DNA from: Tubiluchus corallicola
Lineage: Eukaryota; Priapulida; Priapulimorpha; Priapulimorphida; Tubiluchidae
NCBI GenBank assembly: GCA_030141605.1
Contig: JAQGDQ010000135.1
Location: forward strand, 124,001-188,000
Direction of reading: 5' to 3'
Length of the DNA stretch: 64,000 nt
Part shown: one piece after another, positions 33,541-46,100 of the stretch
Position numbering within the stretch: position 1 is the first letter of the stretch
How the letters are laid out: every line of letters starts with the position of its first letter
Translations under genes and position numbers: made by a program
Notes under the pieces: generated by a model
Told to the model about the DNA's origin: nothing
What the model saw: the letters and a program-made list of their open reading frames with translations, nothing else
Databases searched by the model: none

Positions 33541-33860
33541 CCATGATAGCTTGGACCAATCTCACCAAATCAGAAATAGATAAATTAGAAAGCATACAAA
33601 AACAAGCACTAGCAAAAATTTTATGTCAAAAAGTACGCCATATTGGAGCATGTTAAGTGAAACAAAAACCTGGCCAATGATTTGTAGGGTAGACTATGAA
33701 AAAATGAATGTATTATCATTTTAATGAACTCAAACAATGAAAGAATGGCAAAACAAAATCTAAAAGTGCAAATAAATAATAACTTTAATAAATGTTGGTA
33801 TTCAGAAATCAAACACATCATGAATAAATATAATATTGATACAAATACAGTTGATATAAA
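33541..33860 (+). mobile_element. LINE 3'-terminal fragment of a second type
   Basis: Plus-strand frames with stops read LTKSEIDKLESIQKQALAKI, then SETKTWPMICRVDYEKMNVL, matching the post-RT section of some LINEs (W..lt..ei..Le.iQ….kil……E.g.wp…ri.y.Kl). It is unlike the neighbouring minus-strand fragment and probably belongs to a different family. Confidence 0.6.
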
Positions 33861-35150
33861 CTACAGTATATGAACTACAGTAAAGGGAAGTTGATGTAAA
33901 AGATAATTGGTGTGATTTGTAAAACAGGTTGATCGTGTTGTTGATCTCGTAAACAGACACTTTTTATTGATGTCGGTTTGCTCACCACTGGTGGTGAAGA
34001 GGATCGAGCGTATCCACAGTATGACCGTCAAAACTTACTATTACTTACTACTAATACTAGTAAGTACTATACTTACTAGTGATCCCAATAACAAAATATA
34101 CATTTTATAATAAAAATAATTATTAAACGAGAACTGCTTCTAAAATATAAAACAATTTGATGAGTAATAGAAGTGCACTAGGTGCAGCACCTTAGCATTA
34201 CAAATTATAATTATTTAATACTGTACGGTCAGCATACCTGGTTACTACAATTCTTTACTGTATACTGTTGTCAGAAAAATATGTATCGGCGAATTTCCAT
34301 CTCGCCGCAGAATGCCTCATTTTTTGCAGAACTAAAGTACAACTAACTACACAGAAAAAAGTCCCACAAAAACCGGCAAATTTAATACCTGCTAAAAGGA
34401 TGTTGCTACTTGTGAGGGTGTGAACTTGCCACCAATGAGACTCACAAGCGTGTTTTGCTTAAAAGGACAAAGGGGAAAAAGTTAATGGTACCAGACTACT
34501 TCGTGTAATGGTTTTGCCATCTAGCGACAAAATGCATAATCTATGTGATTGCTTCTTGCAGAACTTTGCACTCTTCTGAAGTTCTGGGAAGCATAGTGTG
34601 GACTCTTGGAAAAATGATCGGTTGTCACAATCCATTTAATTACAAAACTAATAATTTCATTAATTAACATGCCAAATTTTGCCGTCAATTTCAATCAGCC
34701 TTATTAATTCGAACAGGTCCAGAAAAAGTTGATTTTTGGATTTATTCACCTTACTAAACAGATTAGTCTGTAAGGTGCAATAAATATTCAAATTTCATTT
34801 CACTAAACGTCAACAGTCTAATTTGGCATTTTCATTTTTGCATGTTCCACTGAAAATTTCAAAAATGTAAGGTCTGACCCTATTGTTGTGTCATCCATTG
34901 TTTTTTGGGTATTTTCTGCATGATGTGGTTCTTGTTGACTTGTACTAATCACTGATGGAAATGTCTAATAGCATGTCATGTTATATTCATAGGCTGTACA
35001 AAGTTGGGTGCAAATTTGCAGAATGTATACTGGTTTCTTGTTAATTAATTATGTTTTCAGAGCTTTCAAATATCAGCTTCGAAGACAATTAACTTTAACA
35101 ATGATTTCTATAATAAAAATAAACAAAGAAATAAAGTTTGATCAAGGATA

Positions 35151-35156
35151 TTTATT
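35151..35156 (-). other. Candidate C2CD3 polyadenylation signal (AATAAA)
   Basis: AATAAA on the minus strand about 290 nt past the C2CD3 stop; positional support only. Confidence 0.35.
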
Positions 35157-35446
35157 GCAAAATATAAAGTTTATAAATAAACATTATTTACAGCTACTAG
35201 TAGTAGATTAATGATGTAATGAGGATCTTTCAATTAGAGGCTGACATTTGCAGCAGCAACACAATTAAATCAGTGATTTCTACATAAATACTGTACAAAA
35301 AATATTATTTACAAACAAGTAATTTCGTTTATAATTTTTCAATACTCATTCATTTTATATAATGTCAATACATGTATGCAAAAAGAATAAAATTACAAGT
35401 AAGTTTTCTTATGTACAAAAAAATGAACCTACAAAAAGAAAATATT

Positions 35447-37161
35447 TCAAAGTTTTTTTGCAAAGATTTTTTCTATCCTTCTAAACTCATCGGATGATGG
35501 AAGCAAATCGTAGTGTCGATGTTGGCTTGCTACACTTTTTGATAGGTCGAGAGGTTTTCCCCATAGTTTCTGCCTCAGTATTGCAAGTGCTTCACGATGG
35601 CTCTCCCCAAACTAGAAAGCAAAAAAGTAAAGCTTGTTATGGGATAATGGCAATGTTGTATGTGATTACTTAGACTGAACTAACCAGTTAATAACAGCAA
35701 AATTGTTATAATAAAATTATAAACTGATTCTGAGAACCATTAAGCTATGCCAGTCAATTAAATCAAAACTGCATTTGCACCTACCCTTGCAATGCTATGG
35801 GCAGGAAGATTTTTTAATATCAAGTTTTCTGAAAACTAATTGAAAGAAATTCCAATCAAAGATCTCATAATCCACCTTTGGAGCTAAATCAATTATAATC
35901 CATACCTTGCTATATTGACATGACACTACTACAGTCAAGAAAAAAGCTATATAAATTAATTTGCTGTAATAAAATTCATTCACTTATCATCGAAATAATA
36001 ACACAGCATTTGTTAACCGTAATGATTTGGAAGCTGCTAATATAGACAAAGTGGTACCTTGAACGTCTAATTGAACGCTACAAAAATAACTAAACAAAAC
36101 GATTGTGGCATGAGAACACTTTCAATGTTGTAGCACCATAAAAACGACTAGTCTTGAATAACAGTAGGTACTGAGAAAGGTTTGGCCTAATAAAATCTGA
36201 CAACAATTTTAAAATAATGTGGGTGTCTCAGAAGCCACTATATACCTTACATTTTTTAATAAACAACACCAAATGTTTGAAAATTGGTACAGATGAACTA
36301 AAACTTTAGGCAAATTAGTCAAACTGACTAAAACTAGTTTAATCTCTCACAGCTCATGAGTGTGAGGAGAGAGTGTAGGTTGTTGAGACTACATTGTTAA
36401 TAGTGAGAGAATAGTGTGGTCCATATATTGCTTTGAACTTCCACTGAATTTCAGTTGATAATTGAAGGATCCCAGATTTTGCACCTCATATCTAATGCTG
36501 CTGTTATCATCACCAGGTTCACGTTTCCAGGAAAAGAAATGCCTTTGATTCAGGCAAAAGCTTACTGACATTGGAAATTAAAGAAGAAAAAATAAAGTAA
36601 AAAAGAGAAGAAAAGATGTTTATACAGGAAAACTTGATTGAGCAAAGCTCATTTACAACAAGGTCCTGCTTAGTTGTTTTAAATTTAAAATTAAGAAAAA
36701 TAAATATATGTAAGGGCAGAAACAAAAAATTAGAAATTAATGTGTATAGTGAGTTTTGGGACACTCTATATTATATTTGAAAAAGTTCTTGAGTATGTAT
36801 ACAAGTACATTCATCTTGTCCTAACACTTAGCTAGGTTAACATAATGAACATATTATTGTGACACAGACTTTATATTTTTGCCATAGAAAAACTACGTAA
36901 TATAAAAGAAGAAGATTAAAAGTTACCTTCCCGGTACAACAAAATATTAATAAATCACAAAGCTTGCTGTTGTATGATACATTTTAATTAAAGCTATCAT
37001 AAAATGATCAGTTTATGTTTTAACAAGATATTAATGTTGCATATGAGCCCACTAAATGCAACTTAATAAAAAAGTAAACCTTGAAAAGTTTCTGTCCGGT
37101 CGTCAGCAGTTCTTCGTGATGTTCCATAGTGTTTGATACAGTCGAGGTAGAACTGGTCGAG
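35447..37161 (-). CDS. C2CD3: C2CD3 exons 28–29: conserved C-terminus
   Basis: Exons 37080–37161 (phase 2 in, 0 out) and 35447–35611 (phase 0, ending in TGA). They encode a Ser/Thr stretch, then [20 protein letters not shown] with [20 protein letters not shown], and end [19 protein letters not shown]. This gives two amphipathic helices, the last resembling the short RI..IF helix near the end of C2CD3 orthologues (from memory). The chosen frame is the only one open across both exons; the alternative reaches a stop six codons into the last exon. The 1.47-kb intron between them has no recognised element. Confidence 0.8.
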
Positions 37162-40100
37162 CTATGTTTATAGTTATGGAAAGTAACATGTTAAAATGTA
37201 GACATAGTACTTAAAAAACTTAACAATTATTTCTCTATATTTCCACAAAACAAATCGACTTACAGCAATTGTTGGAGAGTTTGTAATTTCCCGCAGACAG
37301 TAACTAGCAAAGCAGTTCACACTTGCAAGTTCACTGATAGGCAGAAGACTTGAGATTGAAAATTCGCTAGTCTGAACGAGCCGTTATGACTGATGTGTAT
37401 TTAATGGAAACCTAAAACTATAATACCAAGTGAGATAAAGATTTTCTTTTTAGGTCTTATCACCTCTATATTCTCCTTCACCCATTATTGATCATTTCAT
37501 TTATGTTATCAGTTCTGTTAGAACCAGTACCTTGTTCAAAGCAGAAGATATACACACTTTCATTCCATTTCATATGCGCACATGCAATTGCACATAGTTA
37601 TTAGTAATTTCAACAAAGACAATTTTAAAGGATACTCATTGCACACTGGGTCTTGTCCTTCTATAGATAAAACTGGACAATGTCTTCCTGTCTCCTTCTC
37701 AACTGTCTCTGAACTTTCATTCTGAAGAGATGGTGGAAGGAAAGTGAGTTCAGTAACATGAAAGCCAAGACTCTTTAACGCATCATTTAACTCTTGGCGT
37801 GTGCCACTTATTTCAGAGTCAGTAGCATTGGTCTCCTGTTGTGTGAATGATTCCTCAGCATGCAAGCTTTGGTTTGAGTTGAAGGATGTGCCTGGAGATC
37901 CAGTCACCGTATTTTCAAAAACTTTGGCAACATCATCGGCGAATTTCACAGGACATTTATCATCGTCTATGACTTCATCAGAGAACGACGAATTATTGTC
38001 CGTATCCACGCTAAACTGTTGTGAATCATGGATTGCACTTGAATGCCCAGTCATTATTTCTGCAGGTAAAATGGAATGGCTGATTATATCAGAATTACTA
38101 ACAGCCTCGGCCTGTAATTTCACATTTACAGTTTCATTTTGTGCACCAAGAAATGGCGGCTCTCCAGAAATGGTGTAGTTTTCCTTTTTCTCGACAATAA
38201 GTTGATCCTCATTCTGCCCATTCGTGGATTTAGAAGGAATTACCAGTTCTCTGATGTGACTGAGAATGTCCATCACATCAGTGTCAGATTCACTTTCAAC
38301 TACTGAGTTATGTTCGGCATCTTGGTGTTGGTCATCAGCACTAAAGGCACGATCATCTAAATTATCAAGAGAATTGGCTTTCACTTCATTAGAACTGATA
38401 GCATTTTCAGCTAAATCCGCATCAGATTTTTCTTTCGCATTGTAGGAGACTTTTGGGGCATCAATAGCCAAATGAACTTTTGCACACATCACTTCTTCAA
38501 TATCTTTATTATTGTGAATGTTCCAAGTGCTTGCTAATTCACCTGAAGCTTTTTGCTTAACAAACACTGATTTACTTTGATAAGTTAACGTATCATTGTT
38601 ATTTGAACTGGAACATTTAGGCATCATGTCAGCAGCTTTCTGCCTCTGAGTAATCAATCTATTGTCACCAGTTGTGTCTACTTTAATAAGTCCTACATCT
38701 TGAACTTGGTGATCGCAGTTCTCGTTGGGCTGTTTCAAAACAGTACTGAAAGTCTTATGGCTGTCTTCAACTGCAGTTCGATGGTCGATAACTAGATTTT
38801 TTTGGCAGTTATCTGAATTCGTTTGCTCAGTGTGTGTTTTTTGCTTTTTGGAGTCTACTGCCTTTTTACAAATTGTAGCATGCTTAACATTTTGATTTCT
38901 CTGTTCGTTGCCAGTTTTTAGTTTGCGCGGAACGGCGCTATAAGACTTTTGTCTACAATCGACCAATTCGTTTTTGTCACTTATGCCACCAATATTTAAA
39001 TTTTGCAAATTACGATCAATTTTTGGTTCTTTAGAAATCGTAACAGATGTTTTTATTGCACTAGCAGCTGATGGCTTTTTATGTTTATTATTCAGCACTT
39101 CAGTAACACTGTCTTCATTACCGCGTTCCAGGGTGCTCGGAGTTAATTGTTTTTGAGACTTTGCTGGCCGAGTTGACTTAACTGTAGAACTGATATTACT
39201 TCTATGAGTTTTGTTAACTCTGGCTCTCACTGAAGGGGAGACATCAGGTATGCAAGTTATACCATCAACTATATCAATCTCTGCTAAGTTACTGGCTTCT
39301 TTGGCCTTGAGAAAGTAAGAATTCTGATTAGTAGAGACCTTTCTAGAAGCAGCTGCATGACTGGGTAAAGAATCATTGGTTTCTGTGCAGAACGGTTGTT
39401 CATAATCTATATGTCCTGTTACTGATGCAGTTAGAATATCATTGCAACTTCCGACGTTATTGTCAGTTGCATCCTCATGCATTCTGTAAGTTTGTGCATC
39501 AATTACACCATTCTCGCATTCTGATGCTAAGCTCAGCCCCGAAAATGACAAAGTAGTTGTCAGGTTTATAACACTGCTCTGGAGAGAAGCAGCTTCTATA
39601 TCTTCGAGTGCTGCATTTCGTCTGTCCTCTCCTTTATCAGCATCAACATTTAGGACAGGATCATGAAATACAGCAGAGCTTGAGGGTGTAATGCTACCTT
39701 CATCTGGAGAACCAAAAGCCCTTGATTTAATTACAGCTGTTAATTCTTTTTTGAATTTAGGTTCACCTGACAACTTGCTACGAGTTTCTTGCTGACAATT
39801 TTTTTCTGGCATGCACGATTTAGCAAGCATTGGTTTGTGCTTTTTTCTTGTTTTTGGCAGTGACTGCTCAACCTGTATGGGATGTTCGATAATGCCAGGA
39901 CAAGCTTCAGTGATAGAAACACTGGCGATATTCTTATAACTATCGTCACATGCATCGTACACTACATCTTCACATTCAGCTGTCCTTGTCAATTTAGTAT
40001 TGTTTCTGTCATAATGTTCAAGAAGGTCGTACTCAGGGTGGCTGAAGTTGATAACCAAGTCATCAAAATTCTGCCGGTGAAAACGTTCTTTTAAACCTAA

Positions 40101-43100
40101 TTGTAGATCGTCTAATTCTGCTAGCTTATGCTTCAAATCTCCTAAAAGCAAGGAATGGGATGCATCACCAGACCCCAAGTCAGCTACCTGAATGGGTTGA
40201 TGCTTTGGAAGTTGGGAGATGTCCCTGCGAAGTTTAGTCAGAGGTCTCCGTAATCGATTTGCAGTTTTGGGCATTTCGTAGTCTGCTGAAGCCGATAAAG
40301 GTTTTTGTCTTTGAAGGGTGAGAAGACTTTGTGAGCCCTGGGGCTTTTGAGTATGCAACGTTTTATGATCAGCCAGCGAGTGCTCACTTTTAGCAGACCG
40401 TACAGCTTTGTGATACCAACGCACGTTTTCAAGGTGTTCTGCTGCATGTTGAACAGAGGGCACTGTTTCACTATCTGCATGACTTGTAGGAGGACTTGAC
40501 TGAGAACATACACTAGCAGCTGCTCTAGCTGTTGATTGTTGCTCTACATTGTCCAAACATGCCATTGGATGAACAGCAACCTAAAATTGAATAAAAAGTT
40601 ATATACAAAACAAAAGTATATAATTTCTTGTCTCCTGCTGAACAAATCCAGCTGGGGGTAACTCTTGCTCAGTATTACCTGAAATTTACTAGTCTAATTT
40701 TTTTTTAGAAATTTTTATACTTTTATGACAATGACAGTGCACTGCTTTCCTTCTATTGACAATACGACATTATACATCCAAAAATAAATGTGCCCAGGCA
40801 TGAAATGATTGCACAAAGTAATTTTGGTAATTAAATGAAGTGCTTATCGCACTTTTACACTTGAAACTTTTTAACATTTTTCATGTGCATTAAAATAAAC
40901 CCAGTTTCAAGGGAGCCTTGGCTTTTCTTTTAATATAATTGAACGGAGGAAGAACTGCTTACCTTCACCTGACCTTGGCAATCTCCACTGAAATCAAATA
41001 TGTTATACCAGCCATGTATGTGCTGAAAACCATGTAAAAGTGGAGACAGGTCAACATGGGCAAATCCAACATGGTTCTTTTCAGTGCATGATGCAGAGCT
41101 TAATGGTTCTGCCTTGTTCCACAACTTTAACAGTAAACCCTAGAATATAACCACTCAGATTTATAGAACTTACCATCTACATTTAACCTTTGTAACAAAC
41201 ATCTGGTTTTGTGACAAACAAATTGAGAATTTAGCATTATTAAACATTCAAGACATTACTACATTTTTGTAGCAATTCTGTTGTAGGGGTGAAAAGTGAT
41301 TTACTTTTTAGACAAGCCAAGACAGATGTAGCCTTTTTTCACAGTGACCGCAATTGCACAAAAAACACACTGTGTCAATTGGTGTAAAATATACCTTATG
41401 GTGTGCTAGAATGTCTCGATTTAAACAAGTCTCCGTTTGAAATTTCCAGCTAGGCAAAGATGTGGCTTTTACATATGGAGTAGAATGTGGCCGCCCATAA
41501 CCATCGGTGAATGTCACAAACACAGATCCACTGCATAAGAAAAAAAAACTTCATTGGATCATTCATAAAATTATAATTAAATTGTAATGCTAAGTAGTTA
41601 TAAGGGTTATAAGTTTGCAAATGTTAGCAACCACTGTTGTACGTTATAAGAAGATATGAACAGCATTTTCTTGCAAAGGACATGTTTAGGTCAGCAGGTA
41701 CTAGAAGGCTCATAACTATACCACTAAAATCACGAAAACTTGGTGATGAAGCTATATGGGTAATAAAATAAATAAACTTAACTAAATTAAGTTGAGCAAA
41801 TTTGGTACAGCACAAAGGGCTATGCTCTGGTACTGCTGTGAATGAATGTTAAATTACACAATATATATGCTTGCCTGTACTGGCTTAGATAGAATGTGCA
41901 TCGATTACGAATTGAAAAAACGAAAATAAACAGACACCAAAGCAAAAATCAGTTCTGGTGTAAAAAGGTGCAGTATCTGTATAGAGGTCTATTACGCTAC
42001 AGTAAGATAATCATAGATAATTAAAAGGTGTAAATTTAATGTATTGATGTATCATATGTTTCATTTACTTTTTGATTATGTTTGTTCCTGTGCACATGTT
42101 ATTTAGTCGTCTGTTTATAGTAATGTATATTTTAATGTAGAGGCAAGTGAAATTAGTGATGTACGGCTACTGCAAGAGTGAATGAATTTTATCTTATCTT
42201 AGCTTATCTTTATTTAAAACAAGACTCATGTCTGAGTCATGGCCACACATAAAAGAAATGATGCTATTCATCTCTGGGCAAACGCATAACTATCAGTTAA
42301 GATCATATTGCATCGAACAACATCATGTTATCGAAACCTACCTGTTCAATTTTACGTTAGAAGCCCTTTCAATAACCACTTGTACCTGGAACAAATTTTG
42401 TTCCTCAGTATCAATCAATATTGTGCTTTCGTTCTTTTCTTCACCTTTGCTTTGCACATCACAATTGGTCTCCACTTGAATTTCCTGTTAAGATGAAAAC
42501 AATATTTTTGAGCACAGGCATAGCAGGGCTGTAATGATACACCTAGGTAAATTACATCTAAGTCACGATATGATACACATAACGATATTAACCTCATGAT
42601 ATGATACGCATGGTGATACAAGCGAGTTAATGTTTACAGACTTTATACAAAACTAGATGAAGCTCTTGATAATAAATGCTACACATTTTATCATTCAACA
42701 GTTTTAAGATTGCTAAGTGGTAAAATGACTCCAAAAATTGTATGATTTTTATTTATGACTTGTGCAATGTGTAGAATATAGTTTGCATCATAAGCCACCA
42801 GAAAAGTAAAACATTTCAATAATTTAAGTCTAAAAGTTGCTTGTGCATTTTCTGGTTCATGTTTGCCGTTTCAAAAGGTTATATGTAAACAGAGTACTAA
42901 CCTACAGATTAAACACCTTGCATTTTCAACTGCTTTGCCTGCTTACAGTGCCTGTGTCACTCACTGCACTAACTGAGAACGATCTACAGTACACTCTACA
43001 GCTGCAGCTTGAATTACTTCACAACGTTTTTATCAGCATACGGTCAAGAGTGTGCTAATTTACTAAATATGATATGCAGATTAACATGATACGGGCGCAC

Positions 43101-46100
43101 TTTTGCGATATCCATATCGTAATAAAAGATATCACCATGTTACAGGACTAAAGCAAAGTGAAAGAAAAGAGGTCGTACCCATACAACAGTTTTTAATGTA
43201 TGGGAAACTTACATTGGTTATCCAACCAAGCACAAATAATTACAAAAGTTGCACATACCTCTTTATCTTCACTCCATTCTGAACCGTCTTCTGAATTTAC
43301 ACTGACAAAGTGAGTGTAACTTAAATTAGGTGCTTCGTAATTATTATCAGAATCTTTACTGGGTTCACCTTCTCTCTCCTAAAATTTGAAACATATTCAA
43401 GAATCTATTCTGCTTTGTTGCAGATAATTGTAAATAATTGTCTGGTTAGTTTATTTGTTAAAAGTACAGCAAACAGAGGTAAGCATTCTCTACCAGAAAG
43501 CAAATTTGATTGTGATTCAAATTCTAATTCAGTTTTTAAAGATTTTCAAATCATTAATAAAAAAGTGGTCTCACAAAGATCGTGTATGTTACTCGAGTGT
43601 ATTTTGCAGTAAAAACACTAATAATTTGCTTAAAAATTGCGGACAGAAATTGAAACTAAACCGTGCTGATTGCATGATGTTTCAAATGTTTTAATTATAA
43701 AGAACGCAAGTAATTGAAGTGCTGAATTATTCCAATTCATAATTTTGCAATTGCATTGAATTCAAACTAAAAAAGTTCGTTTGAATCAAATCAAACATTT
43801 GATGCTCAACTCTAAAAACCACAGCCTGAGGGACAAAAAAGTAATGCGAAAAACTGAAACTGAACCTGATCCTGTGTGCCAAAAATCCTCGCCAATTTGC
43901 TAGGTACAAGGGTAAAATTACATTCTAACGATTCCTGTTTCTGCGATAATGGCTAACTAATTCATTACTACTTAAAACCATAATTAACCAACCAACAAAC
44001 CAACCAACCAACCAACCAGACAACCAATCAACAAACAAATAAACTAACTAACTAAGATAACTAATAGCCAGTAATTACATACAATTTAATTTCAAGAATA
44101 TCTGCTCAGTTGTACTTCTACTCAGAGTATAGGTTAAGTGTAGAAGATTTATAAAAAAGCTACATTCGTTTTATTAGAAAACATAAGAACGATATCATGC
44201 CCATTGCCTAAACAGAAAAGCTTGACCAGAAACGGATAAGAACAAATGCATGTTAATACTAAGTACAATAATGAATCAAAATGTAGTACCTTATCTTCTT
44301 TGCGTATCTGACTGGCTTCAACTGACAACTGAACTCTGACAAAGCTGTCTCCCAAGTCATCAACACCGGGCTTGAATAAAGCCTGGACACAGCTAATAGG
44401 TTTTGCATTTTCACTTAGTAATGAAGACATATCAATAAAAGCTGTTCCGCACAGTCTATCATAACTAGAAGGTCTAATTCGTTTGTCGTTGTTGTTTGTT
44501 AACCACAGTTGAATTTGAAGTTTCTCTTCACCGAGATACCTGGATGAAATAGATTAGTTATTATTGCAGGCCGCTGCTTGCAAGGATTTGCAGTTGTAGT
44601 ACTGAGATTTGAAAAACACAAGTGCAGAAATATATGTGTAAAATGGCATAGATATTTAATTTTGAACATGTCTGCACAGTCTGCATTATTGATAAAAATA
44701 TGAATAAAAATGTATTATAATTATGCTTTTAGAATGTGTTTTTCACATATCTATCTCAGTATATCTATCAAGTGCAAATACAAGAATCAATAGCTTGAAA
44801 CAATCAATTATCCAGCTATTCAAACAGAAAAAGATGCAAAAAATTCAGTTCAATTATTATAAATTCATTGCTTGTTAAAAATGAAGAAGTTATAGTTGAC
44901 ATTGACATGTAAAGGAATCTGTTTATATAGTTTCATTATTTGGCATGCAATGAAACTTTTCAATGCAATCATTAGAAGATTCTTGCTCATCGAAAATTTT
45001 CAGGTTATATAAGCCTACTTTTTTACTTTATTCTAGAAGTTTAATTGCAAGAAATGGAACAACAGTTTTATTACTTGTACTTGTAGTCTATCAAATTTCT
45101 GGGTTATAATTTGGAAGAATGTTTCCGTGCAAATTAACATCTATTTGCAATCTCTTCGATCTCGTTAGCTGATACAAATTGCAGCACCTGCAGATATTAA
45201 CTTATTCTCGTTACTGGTTAATTTGGCTTTAAATTATATACAGGCAACAAGAAAAACATTTTATTTTGTCATCAAGATGCAAAAAGTAAGTAAACTTACC
45301 ACACAGAGGCACTGTTCAACTGTAGCTGAAAACTGTGTCGATCACGAAGCATCACCAACACTTTCTTCTCATTTTGCGGTACTGATACTAGCCTGGTACA
45401 GACTGGATCATTGTTGTAAACCTTGTACCTGGCATACATATATAGCTGCTTTTCTTGCCATATCCTTTGAAAACTATTAACGTTCATTTGCAATGTATCT
45501 ATAATGACTGTCATCACTTGCAGACTAGACTGCCCTAAAAATAACACAATATCAGAGTAGAACAGGAACATTGAATTAAAAAATTCATTCCCCTGCTGTG
45601 ACAAGAAGTATGACAAAAATCATTCAAATTCACTGACAGTAAATTGAGTTTATGTAATCATGAATGAAGACTGTACTGAAACTTGCATGATTCAAAGTAT
45701 GGTTACCAAAATTTCTCTTGATAATTACTATTTGATTAACTCACCTCACGTTATGCAGCATGCATTAAACACATTTGTAATTTTGCTTTTTTACACAAGC
45801 ATAAAACAATTACAAGAAAAGAGCATTGTCATAATTGTTATATACTATATACGATACTAACCTGCAGAAGTTCTCTCCAAAGTTCGTTTCATCACCCATC
45901 CTCTCTTGAAACTTTCGTCCATAACAACTTTTAAATCTTCTGATTTGCTGAAATTAAATGTGACTTCCACACCACCACAACAGTGGCCATCTGTCAATGA
46001 CTGATTTGCACATCCACCGGCAGATGGCAGCAGAATAGGAAACCATCCTCTTATACCTGCAATAAAGAGTTTATATTTACAATTTGAAATTTGAAAAAAA

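Larger units (their letters stand above)
27389..35446. other. Intergenic space between egghead copy 2 and C2CD3
   Basis: About 8 kb. It holds two unassigned open frames (27925–28125, 31200–31451), a dispersed repeat copy, two LINE fragments in opposite orientation and a small near-palindrome around 34033–34081 (ACTTACTA…CTAGTAAGT). Overlapping open frames on both strands near 30.1–30.5 kb have no recognisable domain or splice context. The right end should contain the C2CD3 3' UTR. Confidence 0.55.

Noticed and set aside
37560-37635. Extension of the giant C2CD3 frame to its own stop at 37560, giving a free-standing 1,001-aa protein
   Set aside because: The frame continues through a perfect U12 donor, its upstream end joins exon 26 in phase at a conserved QVK|VAV junction, and the residues after the donor look like translated intron.
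37801-38178. 125-codon plus-strand frame opposite C2CD3 exon 27
   Set aside because: Antisense shadow of a long coding exon.
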